Origin: Streptomyces caniscabiei | GTDB taxonomy: Bacteria > Actinomycetota > Actinomycetes > Streptomycetales > Streptomycetaceae | NCBI RefSeq assembly: GCF_014930365.1 | Contig: NZ_JABXWI010000033.1 | Location: 21,402 to 85,401 of the forward strand | Length of the DNA: 64,000 nucleotides | Direction of reading: 5' to 3' | In this document: positions 18,177 to 27,439 of the stretch, piece by piece | Layout: each line of letters opens with the position of its first letter | Numbering within the stretch: position 1 is the stretch's first letter | Program-made: the position numbers and the translations under genes | Notes under the pieces: model-generated | The model's database searches: none | Seen by the model: the letters and a program-made list of their open reading frames with translations, nothing else | What the model was told of the DNA's origin: nothing

Positions 18177-21100
18177 ACGACATCGAGGACATCTACCCTC
18201 TCTCTCCCGCCCAGGAAGGGATGCTCTTCCACACCCTCACCTCCGCGGAGCACGGCCTCTACGTCGAGACGACCACCTTCCGGATCCTCGGCGACCTCGA
18301 CCTACAGGCACTGACGGCGGCATGGGAGACCGTGGTCGCCCGCCACGCCGTTCTGCGTACCGCTTTCGTCCACGAACGCATCAGCGCCCCGCGCCAGGTC
18401 GTCCTGCCCGAAGCGGCCGTCGACATCGACGTCCTCGACCTCTCCGACCGTGACGAGGCGGCTCGCACGGAGGAGGCCGCCGCCGAGCTCGCACGGCGCC
18501 GCGGCAAGCCGTTCGACCTGACGCGGCCGCCGCTGATGAGGCTGCTGGTGCTGCGGCTTCAGCCGACGGAGCACATGGTGGTGTGGACGTACCATCACAT
18601 GATCCTCGACGGCTGGTCGGCCGCCCTGCTGATGGCCGAGGTCAGTGCCGAGCTCGGGCGCGCGGGCGGTGGCGCGGGGACTCCGCCTCCCGCCTTCCGG
18701 GAGTACATCTCCTGGCTGCGTCGCCGGGATGCCGAGCAGGACCGCGCCTTCTGGACCGACTACCTGGCCGGCTACCGCGAGCCGGCGGTGTTCACCCTGC
18801 CCGGCGTGCGTCCGGGGGCGAAGCCGTCGGGCAGCTTCCGCACGGTACGGGCCACCCTGCCCGCCACGGCCACCGCCAGGCTGCGCGCACTGTCGGCTGC
18901 CTGCTCGGCCACCCTCGGCAGCCTGGTGGAAGCCGCCTGGGCGGGTACCGTGGCCCGCTACTCCGGACGGGACGACGTGGTGGTGGGTGTGACCGTCTCG
19001 GGACGGCCGCCACGGGAACGTGCCGACGACATGATCGGCATGTTCATCAACACCATCCCGGTGAGAGCGCGCGTCGAGAGGGACCTGCCGGCCGACGAAT
19101 GGCTGGCCCACCACGCGGCCTCCCGTCACCCCGTCCTGGGCCACCAGCACACCCCTCTGACCGATGTGCAGCGCTGGGCCGGCACCGAGCACGGCGCACG
19201 GCTGCTGGACACCGTCGTCGTGTTCGAGAACTACCCGGACGCCTCCGAGGCCGTACTGGCCGACGGGGCCCTGCGGATCTGCGACGTGGGCTACGAGACG
19301 CGTACCAACTACATCGCCACGCTGGTGGTACGGTCCGCCGACGACCTGAGCCTTCAACTCGTGGTGGACTCGGCGGTGTTCGGCGAGGGCCAGGCGGAGA
19401 GGGTACTCGCCCACCTCATCGCCGTACTCGAGCGCTTCGCCGACCGGCCCGGCATGCCCGTGCATGACCTCCTCGCGGTGCCGCGGGAGACCCGCGCCCT
19501 GCTCCTGGACCGCTGGAACGGCTCGGACGTCGACCGCGCCGTGCCCCGCGCCCTGCTCGACGGACTGACGGACGCGGCCGTCGCCGCGCGCCCCGACCAC
19601 CCGGCGGTCGTCGCCGACGACGCCACGTACACCTATCGCGAACTGTCGGACCGGGCCGAGGCCCTCGCCCTCCGGCTCGCGGGCTTCGGCGTGGGCCCGG
19701 GGGACCGCGTCGGAGTCTGCCTCGATCGCGGCGCCGACCTGGTCACCGCCCTGCTCGCCGTCGCGCGCACCGGCGCCGCGTTCGTACCGCTGGACCCGGC
19801 CCACCCGGCTGAACGGACCGCCTACATCCTGCGGGACTCCGCGCCCACGCTCGTCCTCACCGACGGCTCGGGGGACCTGACCCCGGTCGGCTGGGACGGC
19901 AAGGTCCTCGACCTCTCGCAGGAGGAACTCGACCCGGCCGCCGGTGCCGGCCCTTCTCTGCCGGGCGCCACCCCGGACGGACTCGCGTACGTCATCTACA
20001 CCTCCGGCTCCACCGGGCGCCCGAAGGGGGTGGCCATCGGCCACGGTGCCCTGGCCAACCTGGTGGACAGCCTGGCCCGCCGCCACCCGGGGCTCGGTGC
20101 CGAGGACCGCTTCCTCGCCCTGACGACACTCACCTTCGACACCTCGCTGGCCGAACTGCTGGTGCCCCTGGCCGTCGGAGCGACCGTGCACGTCGGACGC
20201 CGGTCCCTCGGCCTGAGCGGCCGGGAACTGGACGACTACGTGACCCGAGAGGGCATCACGGCTCTCCAGGCGACCCCGTCGCGTTACCGGGTGCTGCTGG
20301 AGTCCGGCTGGCAGGGCAGCGGAGGCCCCAGGCTGTACAGCTGTGGTGAGGCCTTTCCGCCGGATCTGGTGGAACCGCTGGTCAAACGGGGTCGGACCGT
20401 CTGGAACATGTACGGCCCGACCGAGACCACCGTCTACTCCAGCGTGGAGGAGATCCATGCGGAGACCACTCGGGTCACCGTCGGCCGCCCCATTTCGAAC
20501 ACCGCACTGCGGGTGCTCGACGCGCATGGTGCCCCGGTCCCGATCGGCTGCGTGGGCGAGCTGTGGATCGGCGGTGACGGAGTCGCGGAAGGCTACTGGA
20601 ACCAGCCCGCGCTCACCGAGGACCGCTTCGTGGCGGACCCCTTCGCTCCCGGATCCCGCATGTTCCGAACCGGCGACCACGCACGCACCTTGCCGGACGG
20701 CCGGGTCGAACTGCTCGGCAGGATGGATCGTCAGCTCAAGCTCCGCGGATACCGTGTAGAGCCGGGCGAGATCGAGCAGGTGCTGATGGAGGAACCGGAC
20801 ATCGAGGCCGCCGCCGTCGCTGTCAGGGACGACAGACTCGTCGCGTGGACCGTCCCGGCCGACCGTGATGCCCCCCTCGCACCGGCCCGTCTGCGCGAGC
20901 GGCTGCGCCGGATCCTGCCCTCGTACATGGTCCCCGAAGTCATGGTCACCGTCGACACGCTGCCCCTCACCCCTGCCGGAAAGACCGACCTGCTCGCGCT
21001 GACGGTTCCGGCGGACGAGCCGGACGAGCCGGGCGAGCCCGCGCCGGCCCCTTCCGAGGGCGATGGCACGCCCGACCGGCGGAGCGCGCACGTGGAACTG

Positions 21101-21418
21101 GTCGCCAGGCTGTTCCAAGAGGTGCTGGCCGTTCCCCGCGCCGAGCCGGACGACGACTTCTTCGCACTCGGCGGCGACTCGCTGCTCGCCATGCGGATCG
21201 CCACCCGGCTCAAGGCGGAGTTCGACCTGGATCTCGACATCGAGCTGCTCTTCCAGTACTCGACGGTGCGCGAACTGGCTGAGTACATGGCAGGAATGCC
21301 GCAAGCCGACGTCGATCCCCCGCAAGCCACTGCGCCGCGTGTCACGGACTCCACGCCGGACGACGACCAAGCGGTGAGACGGGAAGAACACGACGATCGG
21401 CGTCAACGGCAAACGTGA
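18173..21418 (+). CDS. Single-module NRPS (C-A-PCP) without a release domain
   Basis: 1081 aa, GTG start overlapping the preceding stop. The N-terminus YPLSPAQEGMLF is typical of condensation domains, with the active site HHMILDGW near residue 141. The adenylation domain has A3 YTSGSTGRPKG near 608, A5 MYGPTETT near 747 and the A10 lysine in AGKTDL; the carrier protein has LGGDSLLA near 1000. Pocket residues read by eye are approximately D-T-A-Q-Y-C-M-V-Y, which I cannot match to an amino acid with confidence. The protein ends about 60 residues after the carrier protein in a polar tail, with no thioesterase, reductase or terminal condensation domain. It would couple one amino acid to the polyketide chain and then needs another protein to elongate or release the product. 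None is encoded downstream. Confidence 0.94.
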   Translation: MNDIEDIYPLSPAQEGMLFHTLTSAEHGLYVETTTFRILGDLDLQALTAAWETVVARHAVLRTAFVHERISAPRQVVLPEAAVDIDVLDLSDRDEAARTEEAAAELARRRGKPFDLTRPPLMRLLVLRLQPTEHMVVWTYHHMILDGWSAALLMAEVSAELGRAGGGAGTPPPAFREYISWLRRRDAEQDRAFWTDYLAGYREPAVFTLPGVRPGAKPSGSFRTVRATLPATATARLRALSAACSATLGSLVEAAWAGTVARYSGRDDVVVGVTVSGRPPRERADDMIGMFINTIPVRARVERDLPADEWLAHHAASRHPVLGHQHTPLTDVQRWAGTEHGARLLDTVVVFENYPDASEAVLADGALRICDVGYETRTNYIATLVVRSADDLSLQLVVDSAVFGEGQAERVLAHLIAVLERFADRPGMPVHDLLAVPRETRALLLDRWNGSDVDRAVPRALLDGLTDAAVAARPDHPAVVADDATYTYRELSDRAEALALRLAGFGVGPGDRVGVCLDRGADLVTALLAVARTGAAFVPLDPAHPAERTAYILRDSAPTLVLTDGSGDLTPVGWDGKVLDLSQEELDPAAGAGPSLPGATPDGLAYVIYTSGSTGRPKGVAIGHGALANLVDSLARRHPGLGAEDRFLALTTLTFDTSLAELLVPLAVGATVHVGRRSLGLSGRELDDYVTREGITALQATPSRYRVLLESGWQGSGGPRLYSCGEAFPPDLVEPLVKRGRTVWNMYGPTETTVYSSVEEIHAETTRVTVGRPISNTALRVLDAHGAPVPIGCVGELWIGGDGVAEGYWNQPALTEDRFVADPFAPGSRMFRTGDHARTLPDGRVELLGRMDRQLKLRGYRVEPGEIEQVLMEEPDIEAAAVAVRDDRLVAWTVPADRDAPLAPARLRERLRRILPSYMVPEVMVTVDTLPLTPAGKTDLLALTVPADEPDEPGEPAPAPSEGDGTPDRRSAHVELVARLFQEVLAVPRAEPDDDFFALGGDSLLAMRIATRLKAEFDLDLDIELLFQYSTVRELAEYMAGMPQADVDPPQATAPRVTDSTPDDDQAVRREEHDDRRQRQT

Positions 21419-22222
21419 GGCAACCGCTGCTCCCACCTGGCCGCAGCGCAGGACTTGGCGTGGCCCGCGACTCAGGCGCAGGCCGTTTCGCGTCCAGCCC
21501 CGCCCTGACGCCGGGATCCTGATCGCGCTCACCGTGCTGGTGCTGGTGGGTACGGCGGTCGAACCCAGATGGCGGCGGGGCGGGAAGTGGGGTGAGATGC
21601 CGCTGAGCGCGGACAGAAACCGCTGCGCCCCGCCCACGGAGCGGAAGCTTTTCATCGCCCGTTCACGCTGTCTGGTGGGCTGGTGGCTGTTCTCCGCCCG
21701 GTTGTTCAGGCTCTTGTGGGAGCGGTGTTCGACGGAGGGTATGACCTGGCGGTGGCGCGCAGGAATCGTCGGCGTCGGCGCAGTTCCGCAGACCGGACTC
21801 GGAGCGGGCCGGCGAGGAGGTCCCCTACGGGTGCTCCCGCCCAAGGGGCGTCTCATCCGTCGTCGGGGCGGATGCGGTGTTCACCGAATTCCCTTCTTCG
21901 TGTGCCGGGGCGTGCGTATGTGCCGGGTCAGTGGCCGGGTCCGGCGGTGGGCAGGGCGAGGTGGCGCTCCAGCGCTCGGGTCACCTCCGGGCGGACGACG
22001 CACAGGACGAAGGCGCCCGCCGCCAGCGCCACACCGAAAAATTCAGCCTCGCCCCTGCCAGGGACGGCGTCACGGCCCGGTACGCCGGCCGGTGTTCCGC
22101 GCAGGCCCTCGCGCTCGTCGTGTCCCACACGCTGTGTCATGCCTTTACTGATCTCGGCTCGTTAGGGTGATGTTTGCTGAACTTGCTGATGTGGGCGTGG
22201 TGTTGTCGGTAGTCCGTGGTGT
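21419..22222 (+). other. Non-coding or decayed stretch after the PKS-NRPS genes
   Basis: About 800 bases with no convincing gene. Open frames exist on both strands, but they lack plausible ribosome sites and family motifs. One short hydrophobic stretch, ILIALTVLVLVG near 21520, and a minus-strand frame at 21928-22140 with one possible membrane segment may be remnants of membrane proteins. I see no recognisable terminator directly after 21418. The absence of an expected export, regulatory or thioesterase gene suggests the biosynthetic locus was cut here. Confidence 0.5.
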
Positions 22223-22985
22223 CTGAGATACGCGGATGGGGGCGGGCTGACGCCTGCGGCACGGCGGCGTCGGGAAGCGGTGCGGATGCAGGCGGCGGAG
22301 CTGTTCGCTCAGCAGGCCAAACCGCCCGAGGTGGCCCGGCAGCTGTGTGTGAGTGTGAAGTCGGCATACCAGTGTCAGCAGTTGTGGCGGCAAGGCGGTG
22401 CCGACGAGTTGCTTTCGCGAGGGCCGGGCGGGAGCCGGTGTCGCCTGTCGTCACGCTGTCTGGAAAAGCTCGCCGGGTATCTCGAGCAGGGTCCGGCCGC
22501 GCACGGCTGGGCGGAGGACCAGGTGTGGACCGCGGCGAGGGTGGCCACGCTGATCGGCAGGAAGTTCCACGTCTCCTACAGCGTCTCGGGTGCGACGAGG
22601 CTGATGCACCGGCTCGGCTTCAGCCCGCAGGTGCCCGTGCGGCGGGTCGCCGAGCGCGACGAGCAGGCCGTCACCGCATGGAAGGAGGCGACCTGGGCGG
22701 AGGTAAAAGAGCCCGGGCGCTCTGTGGGGGCTACATCTGCTTCGAGGACGAGGCAGGCTTCACCCGCCGACCGCCCAGGGGAAGCACCTGGGGCCGGCGC
22801 GGCCCCACCCCACAGGTGACGGTGAGCGGACGACGCTCGGGACGACTGTCCGTGGCAGGGATGATCGCCATGCGGCCCGGTCCCCGGACCCGGCTGTGCC
22901 ACCGCCTGCGCACCCACCGAACAGGCAGAGGTAAACGTCGCAGCATGGGCGAGCGGGACTTCATCGCGCTGATCGACGGCGTCCA
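22223..22985 (+). pseudogene. IS630-family transposase remnant, frameshifted and 3' truncated
   Basis: Translation from about 22223 (CTG at the usual start position) gives the IS630-type beginning YADGGGLTPAARRRREAV followed by the helix-turn-helix and winged-helix part (PPEVARQLCVS, HGWAEDQVWT, RLGFSPQ). Near 22715 the frame shifts by -1, after which the catalytic core appears: CFEDEAGFT with the first Asp, then ALIDGVH with the second near 22970. The region carrying the final acidic residue is missing. The -1 step lies at a short A-run (22704-22707), but programmed shifting cannot be claimed because the 3' end is lost as well. No terminal inverted repeats are recognisable. The element marks the broken right border of the biosynthetic locus. 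Confidence 0.8.
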
Positions 22986-23220
22986 CCTGTGCGCTTCGGA
23001 CTCGACCCCAAGGACGTCGGAGACCTTCTACGACGCTCCCTCCACCTCGACAGCGGCCTCGACCGCCAATTTCTCAAAGCACTCCTCGACCTGGCGCTCC
23101 CGCCCTCCGCGCAATCCCCTGACGGACGATGACCATTCCAGTGATGACCGACGCCTAAGCCGCCGACTGGCCCACTGCCACGGCCGCCGGGGAGATCTGA
23201 CCCACGTCCGGACACACCAC
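22986..23220 (+). other. Unidentified coding-like fragment downstream of the IS630 remnant
   Basis: Immediately after the transposase homology ends, a different frame reads VRFGLDPKDVGDLL and then FLKALLDLALPPSAQ before a stop near 23128. It has the composition of a real protein C-terminus but no start and no family I recognise. It may be the 3' end of a gene fused to the IS remnant by deletion. The rest, up to the hairpin at 23221, shows nothing further. Confidence 0.3.
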
Positions 23221-23253
23221 GGGCCCCGGAAAGATCATCTATCTCCGGGGCCC
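23221..23253. terminator. Hairpin terminator downstream of the P-loop kinase gene
   Basis: A perfect 10-bp inverted repeat, GGGCCCCGGA / TCCGGGGCCC, with a 13-nt loop (23231-23243). Reading on the + strand it is followed by GGCGTTTTA, a short T-run. It sits 7 nt beyond the stop codon of the minus-strand kinase gene, so it could terminate transcription from either side. Confidence 0.65.
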
Positions 23254-23259
23254 GGCGTT

Positions 23260-23880
23260 TTAGCTGTCGGTGCACGAGGGCCAGTGGTCTACCGCCCACT
23301 GCGGCCAACCCGGCCAGCCCGCCGGCGGGGTGGGGATCTCGCCCCCGGCGAGTTCGGCGGCGTCAGGCACCTGGAACTGCTCCCGCCATTGGTCTACGTC
23401 GGTCTCGCTCATGGGAAACGTCTGATGCGGTGTCGTCGCCTGGCGGTGCGCGATGCGGGCGAGCTGGACCTCCCTGTCCACAGGCACGTAGACCACCTGA
23501 CATGCTGCCCCGGCCGAGCGTGCCAGCCAGCGCAGTGCCGACCGTTCATCGCGGCCCCAGAGCCCGTAGTCGAGCACGACGCTGGCCCCCAGCCGCAGCG
23601 CCTGAAGGGCGACCGAGATGAGCCGCCCTTCGAGCACCCAGCGCTTTCCGTCGGCCATCGAGTCGCCGAACAGCGGGATCATCCAGTCGTCTGGGGTCAG
23701 CCGCAGCGCCCGGTGCGTTGCGGCGAGCTCTTTGGCCCGGGTGGTCTTCCCGGCTCCGGGGAGCCCGACCATCAGGAGCAGGGTGGCGACAGGCGGATCC
23801 TGGGCGACGCCGGGGCTGGCTCCATGCGGGCAAGGGGATGGGCTTTTGTGCTGTGAATCGAAGCGCTGGGACTGAGGCAT
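23260..23880 (-). CDS. P-loop AAA-type ATPase/kinase, small soluble
   Basis: 206 aa from ATG at 23880 (GGGAAG about 5 nt upstream); an in-frame ATG at 23946 would add 22 residues without a better ribosome site. The Walker A motif is GLPGAGKTT near residue 37, and a downstream acidic pair (TPDDW) follows the helix, as in zeta-toxin/APH-like and polynucleotide-kinase-like P-loop proteins. The later segment VVLDYGLWGRDER is typical of this family's Walker B and lid area. No membrane segment or signal peptide. It probably phosphorylates a small molecule or nucleic acid end; the substrate cannot be told from sequence. It stands alone, transcribed away from the neighbouring aldo/keto reductase, with a hairpin directly after its stop. 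Confidence 0.85.
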   Translation of the reverse strand: MPQSQRFDSQHKSPSPCPHGASPGVAQDPPVATLLLMVGLPGAGKTTRAKELAATHRALRLTPDDWMIPLFGDSMADGKRWVLEGRLISVALQALRLGASVVLDYGLWGRDERSALRWLARSAGAACQVVYVPVDREVQLARIAHRQATTPHQTFPMSETDVDQWREQFQVPDAAELAGGEIPTPPAGWPGWPQWAVDHWPSCTDS

Positions 23881-24297
23881 GACTTCCCTGATCAGGCAGT
23901 ATGGCCCGGCAGCACAGTAGTAAGGGAGTGGCTGCCGGCAGGACACTGATCCGGCGGTACGTCGTGGCGCTGGCCCCGGCCGGGGCCGGCAACGAGGCCG
24001 CGGTTATGGGCATCCGCGGGTACCGCCGCTAAGCGGCGGTACGGGTGGTCATGGCAGCGCAGCAACACATGCCTTCACCGTAGCCGACAGCGCTGGCAGA
24101 TCATTTAGGTGGGATGAATCACGAAGGGTCGGCCTTGCCCCCAGCGGCCCCGGCCACAGCGGAGGGTCCCCGCTTCCGGCCCGGCCCCGCCGGCGCGCTT
24201 CGCTTCGCGCACGCTTGACTTCGCGCGCGCTCCAACCTGAAGACTCCCTCCCGAGGCCCGATGAACGGGCCGAACGGGCTCAACGGGAGGTATCGGT
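23881..24297. other. Divergent intergenic region between kinase and aldo/keto reductase
   Basis: About 417 bases. It holds the upstream regions of both flanking genes and a hairpin at 24021-24041 (TACCGCCGCT / AGCGGCGGTA). A 43-codon + frame from 23901 to 24032 ends inside that hairpin but has no ribosome site, so I do not call it. The 24140-24235 part is low-complexity GC-rich sequence with repeated CTTCGCG units. Confidence 0.5.
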
Positions 24298-25281
24298 ATG
24301 AAATACCGCATGATCGGCAGTGACCCGAGGACCCGTCGTGAGGTGAGCGTGCTGTCGCTCGGCGCGATGCTGTTCGGTTCACGGACGGACGAGAAGACGT
24401 CGTTGGCCGTGCTCGACCGTTACGTCGAGGCCGGCGGCACCTTCATCGACACGTCCGACAACTACGCCTTCTGGATCGACGGCGGTCAGGGCGGCCAGAG
24501 TGAGGAACTGCTCGGACGGTGGCGCCGCAGCCGGGGGATAGGCACCGAGATTGTCATCGCCACCAAGCTCGGCGCCCGGCCCCTCGCCCCCGGCACCAGC
24601 TACGTCGACAACGCCGAGGGCCTGTCGGCGAAGGTGATCCGGGAGTCGGCGGAACGCAGCCGGGAGCGCCTCGGGGTGGAGCGGCTCGACCTGCTCTACG
24701 CGCACATCGAGGACCGTACGGTTCCGCCGAGGGAGACGGTCGAGGCGTTCGGGGAACTCGTCGCCGAGGGCACGGTCGGGCTGCTCGGTGTGAGCAACCA
24801 CGCCATGTGGCGCGTGGAGCGGGCCCGCGCCCTCGCCGCCGCGGCGGGGCTGCCGGGTTACGAGGTGCTCCAGTACCACCACAGCTATCTGCGGCCGCGG
24901 ACCGACGTCCCCAACGCCCTCTGGGCGCACGGCACGCTCGGCGCGGCCACCGCCGAACTGCTGAGCTACCTGGAGGCCGAGCCGGACCTCACCCTCGTGG
25001 CCTACTCGCCGCTGCTCACCGGCGGCTACGTACGCCCCGAGAAGCTTCAGCGCGACTACGACCACCCGGGCACGCCGGCCCGGATGAAGGTGCTGCGGGA
25101 GGTGGCGCGGGAGACCGGGGCGACCGTCAACCAGGTCGTGCTGGCGTGGCAGTTGGGCGGCCCGCTCCCGATCGTGCCGCTCGCGGGGGTCTCCTCGGTG
25201 GCGCAGCTGGAGGAGAACCTCGCCGCCGTGGACCTGGAGCTGACCGCCGAACAACGGCACCGGCTCGACGCGGCGCACTGA
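24298..25281 (+). CDS. Aldo/keto reductase
   Basis: 327 aa, ATG preceded by GGGAGG at 7 nt. A TIM-barrel NAD(P)H-dependent oxidoreductase of the AKR superfamily. The catalytic tetrad is visible: Asp and Tyr in DTSDNYAFW (about residues 52-60), Lys in ATKLG (near 92), His in YAHIED (near 139). The C-terminal cofactor region PLAGVSSVAQLEENL is also present. The protein probably reduces aldehydes or ketones; the substrate is unknown. It is one of three AKR genes within 8 kb, with 27440-28459 and 31039-31923, but they belong to different subgroups and are not recent duplicates. A decayed MarR gene follows on the opposite strand. Confidence 0.92.
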   Translation: MKYRMIGSDPRTRREVSVLSLGAMLFGSRTDEKTSLAVLDRYVEAGGTFIDTSDNYAFWIDGGQGGQSEELLGRWRRSRGIGTEIVIATKLGARPLAPGTSYVDNAEGLSAKVIRESAERSRERLGVERLDLLYAHIEDRTVPPRETVEAFGELVAEGTVGLLGVSNHAMWRVERARALAAAAGLPGYEVLQYHHSYLRPRTDVPNALWAHGTLGAATAELLSYLEAEPDLTLVAYSPLLTGGYVRPEKLQRDYDHPGTPARMKVLREVARETGATVNQVVLAWQLGGPLPIVPLAGVSSVAQLEENLAAVDLELTAEQRHRLDAAH

Positions 25282-25339
25282 ACCGGCGCGCGGCCCGCTG
25301 ACCTGGCGCTGGCCCGTGCACTGCCGGCGCGCCAGGACA

Positions 25340-25838
25340 CGAGGTGACCGGGCGCGCCGGGCGCCCCGGGGCCGGCACCGCTCGGCCCTGGCTGACGTTC
25401 GCGGTGAGCAGGCGCAGCAACTGCTGGGTGAGGGTGTGCTGCTCGGGGGACAGGCCCATCACGGCGCCGATGTCCACCGGTACGGTCCGGGCCCGCTCCT
25501 CCAGCCGGGCCCGGCCTCGGTGAGGCGGATGGCGACGGAACGCTCGTCGTCCGGGCGGCGTTCGCGGCGGAGCAGGCCGCCGGCCTCCAGGCGCTTCAGG
25601 AGCGGGGAGAGCGTGCTGGACTCCGGCTGGAGCGCGGCGCCCAGGTCGCGCCCGGATATCGAGTCCTGCTCCCAGAGGGCCAGCATGACCAGGTACTGGG
25701 GATAGGTCAGGCCCAGCTCCTCCAGCAGGGCCGGTAGCGGGCCGTGACGGCGCGCGAGGCGGCGTACAGCGCGAAACAGAGCTGGTCGTCCAGGAGCAGG
25801 GTGTGCCCCTGCGCCGGTTCCGCTCCGGCGGTGCCCAC
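25340..25838 (-). pseudogene. MarR/OhrR-family transcriptional regulator, multiply frameshifted
   Basis: Reading the minus strand from a possible GTG at 25838 gives LLLDDQLCFALYAASRAVT, then after a frameshift near 25740 LLEELGLTYPQYLVMLALWE, LSPLLKRLEAGGLLRRER and DDERSVAIRLTEAG, then after a second shift near 25510 EERARTVPVDIGAVMGL and LLRLLTANVSQ. Joined, these make a nearly complete winged-helix MarR regulator of the OhrR type. No single frame encodes it, so it is inactive unless the assembly is wrong. The original stop is lost and the frame runs on antisense to the AKR gene. OhrR regulators usually control an organic hydroperoxide reductase; none is next to it. Confidence 0.75.
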
Positions 25839-26461
25839 GAGTTCGCCGAGCAGGGCCTGCCGGTGGTGTCCGCGTCCGGGTGACCGTCCTTGTGCAGTTC
25901 GTACCAGTCCCGGAAGATGGCGCGGGCTGTGAAGAAGGCGTCCTTGCGGCCGGCGATGAGGCCCTGGCTATGTCGATGAGTGGTGGCTCTGGCTCAACTA
26001 GTGTGATGCAGTCACTTACCGTGATGCCGGAGCCTCGGGGAATCGAACGTGAAATTGCCCGAAAACAGCGGGCCTTGCTGCCCTTCAGGGTGAGGGTGCG
26101 GAGCCGTGAACGAGGTACCGCCCTGCCTGCCGGAGATGCTGTTCAGGTCGCTCGCCGACGTGGTGGTGACGTCGGTCGCGAGAGCGCAGTGGTGTCGCAG
26201 TTCAGCGACGCGGCGCAGCAGAGTGCGAACCGTCTGGTTACCGTGGCCTCGCTCTTGCCGATTCCCACGGAGCCGTAGGGTAGGCGCCGTCGACTACGAC
26301 CTCGGGGGCGTCTCGGGCGCGGGCCTGCTTACGCACGTTCAGTGAGGTGTGGCAGCGGCTGTTGGAGACGTGCTGCGGCTGAACGGCGACGTACAAGAAG
26401 CCAGGGGAGGGCTTCCCGGGCTACCGTGAGTGGTGGGGCCGATCCTTCGGAGGGCTGAGCC
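25839..26461. other. Decayed intergenic stretch with a minus-strand coding remnant
   Basis: About 620 bases. On the minus strand at roughly 25870-25985 the translation GLIAGRKDAFFTARAIFRDW, continuing YELHKDGHPDAD, looks like the C-terminus of a lost protein located just upstream of the MarR pseudogene; the family is not recognised. From 26000 to 26461 I see no gene, only short open frames without ribosome sites. Confidence 0.4.
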
Positions 26462-26755
26462 GTGGCCTCGCGCTCGCACCGCTTACTGACGCCCGACGAC
26501 CTCGGACCGCTGCTGCTCCTCGCCGTCCATGAGGTGAACCGCAGCCTGCGCACCGAGGCCCTCGCGGCGTGCGCCGCGCTCCCGCTGGACGAACCGGCTG
26601 CGGAGGAGGTCGCGGAGCTGGTCCTCAGCTATTTCCGGGCGGAGGCCCTGGTGCCGGGCTCCCTGGTCGAGGCGGCCGGACACCTCCCTGTGATCGAGGT
26701 GCGGGCCGTTCTGGAAGGGGGGCCGCCGGCGACGGCTCGGCCGGCCCGAACGTGA
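26462..26755 (+). CDS. Small hypothetical protein
   Basis: 97 aa from a GTG start with GGAGGG about 8 nt upstream. Predicted mostly helical and acidic in its first 85 residues (PDDLGPLLLLAVHEVN, LPLDEPAAEEVAELV), with a short Arg/Pro/Ala-rich end that may not belong to the original protein. There is no signal peptide, membrane segment or known motif. It lies alone among pseudogenes, so it may itself be a fragment. The ribosome site and codon pattern are the only support. Confidence 0.4.
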   Translation: MASRSHRLLTPDDLGPLLLLAVHEVNRSLRTEALAACAALPLDEPAAEEVAELVLSYFRAEALVPGSLVEAAGHLPVIEVRAVLEGGPPATARPART

Positions 26756-26885
26756 TCGGCCGTTCCTCCGTACGCTGCTGGAGTCGATCACACGGGGAGT
26801 GCGGGATGCGGTACGGCGTGGGGGTAGAGGAGCTCGCGGTTTTCAGTTGAGTCGGTGCCTTTGATGGGGGAGGGTCTGTGGTCAT

Positions 26886-27224
26886 GGAGGCGCCGGAATC
26901 CCAAGCCTCGGCGAGGGGGACCATGTGGCGCTGTCGAGCTTGGCGGGGGCGCTGACTTCCTGCTCGTCGTAGTACGACAGCCACTCGCCGTCGGCCAGCT
27001 TGCAGCAGGGCGACACGGCCGGGGCCTCGGACGCTTCGGCCAGGAGCACCTCGGCGCGGGAGTGGCAGCCGTCCGCAGAGTCCAGGCCGGTGTTCCAGTG
27101 CTTGAACTTGTCGCGGTGTAACCGACACGGGACTCCTCGGCGACCGGGATCCGGCCGACCGCGTAGGAGAGGGGAAAGTTTGCGCTGCTGCGGCGGGCAG
27201 GACGGCGTTCGCTGCGGCGGGCAT
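26886..27224 (-). pseudogene. Secreted HNH endonuclease family (DUF1524/GmrSD-like) fragment
   Basis: Minus-strand translation in two to three frames gives MPAAANAVLPAAAAQTFPLS (a possible signal-peptide end), then RDKFKHWNTGLDSADGCHSR, AEVLLAEA, CKLADGEWLSYYDEQEV, and finally the HNH-like element HMVPLAEAWDSGAS. These are the diagnostic pieces of the actinobacterial HNH endonuclease family proteins that carry DUF1524. At least two frameshifts separate them, and the C-terminal part of the nuclease after AWDSGAS is missing. Such proteins are small exported nucleases of unknown target. Assignment rests on recognising the conserved segments; no alignment was run. Confidence 0.65.
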
Positions 27225-27439
27225 GACGAGCGGGGTAAGGGTGAGCCCAGCCGCAGTCGGACCTCCGCACCATCACAGCCCTGACCTGGGCCCCGTGATG
27301 CGCGGGCAGCGCCGAGCGGGTTCGCGCCCGTATCGAAGCCTGTGGTCCTGCTCCGGCGCGGCGCGCGGGGCGGCTGTTCGCCGGTGGGCCGTGACGGTGC
27401 TCCGGCTCGGCCGACCGCGACCGGCCGGCCCGGCTCATG

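Noticed and set aside
1..21418. Assignment of the hybrid cluster to a named natural product
   Set aside because: Domain order resembles parts of several thiazole-containing pathways, but none that I can recall matches all four proteins, and the left side is outside the window.
18302..21856. 1184-codon minus-strand frame antisense to the last NRPS
   Set aside because: Same artefact; the + strand carries complete C-A-PCP motifs and a coupled start.
21928..22140. 70-codon minus frame with one hydrophobic segment
   Set aside because: No usable ribosome site and no family; kept only as a remark in the non-coding stretch.
22704..22716. Possible programmed -1 frameshift in the IS630 transposase
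   Set aside because: There is an AAAA run, but the gene is also 3' truncated and the run is not a standard slippery heptamer, so a mutation is simpler.
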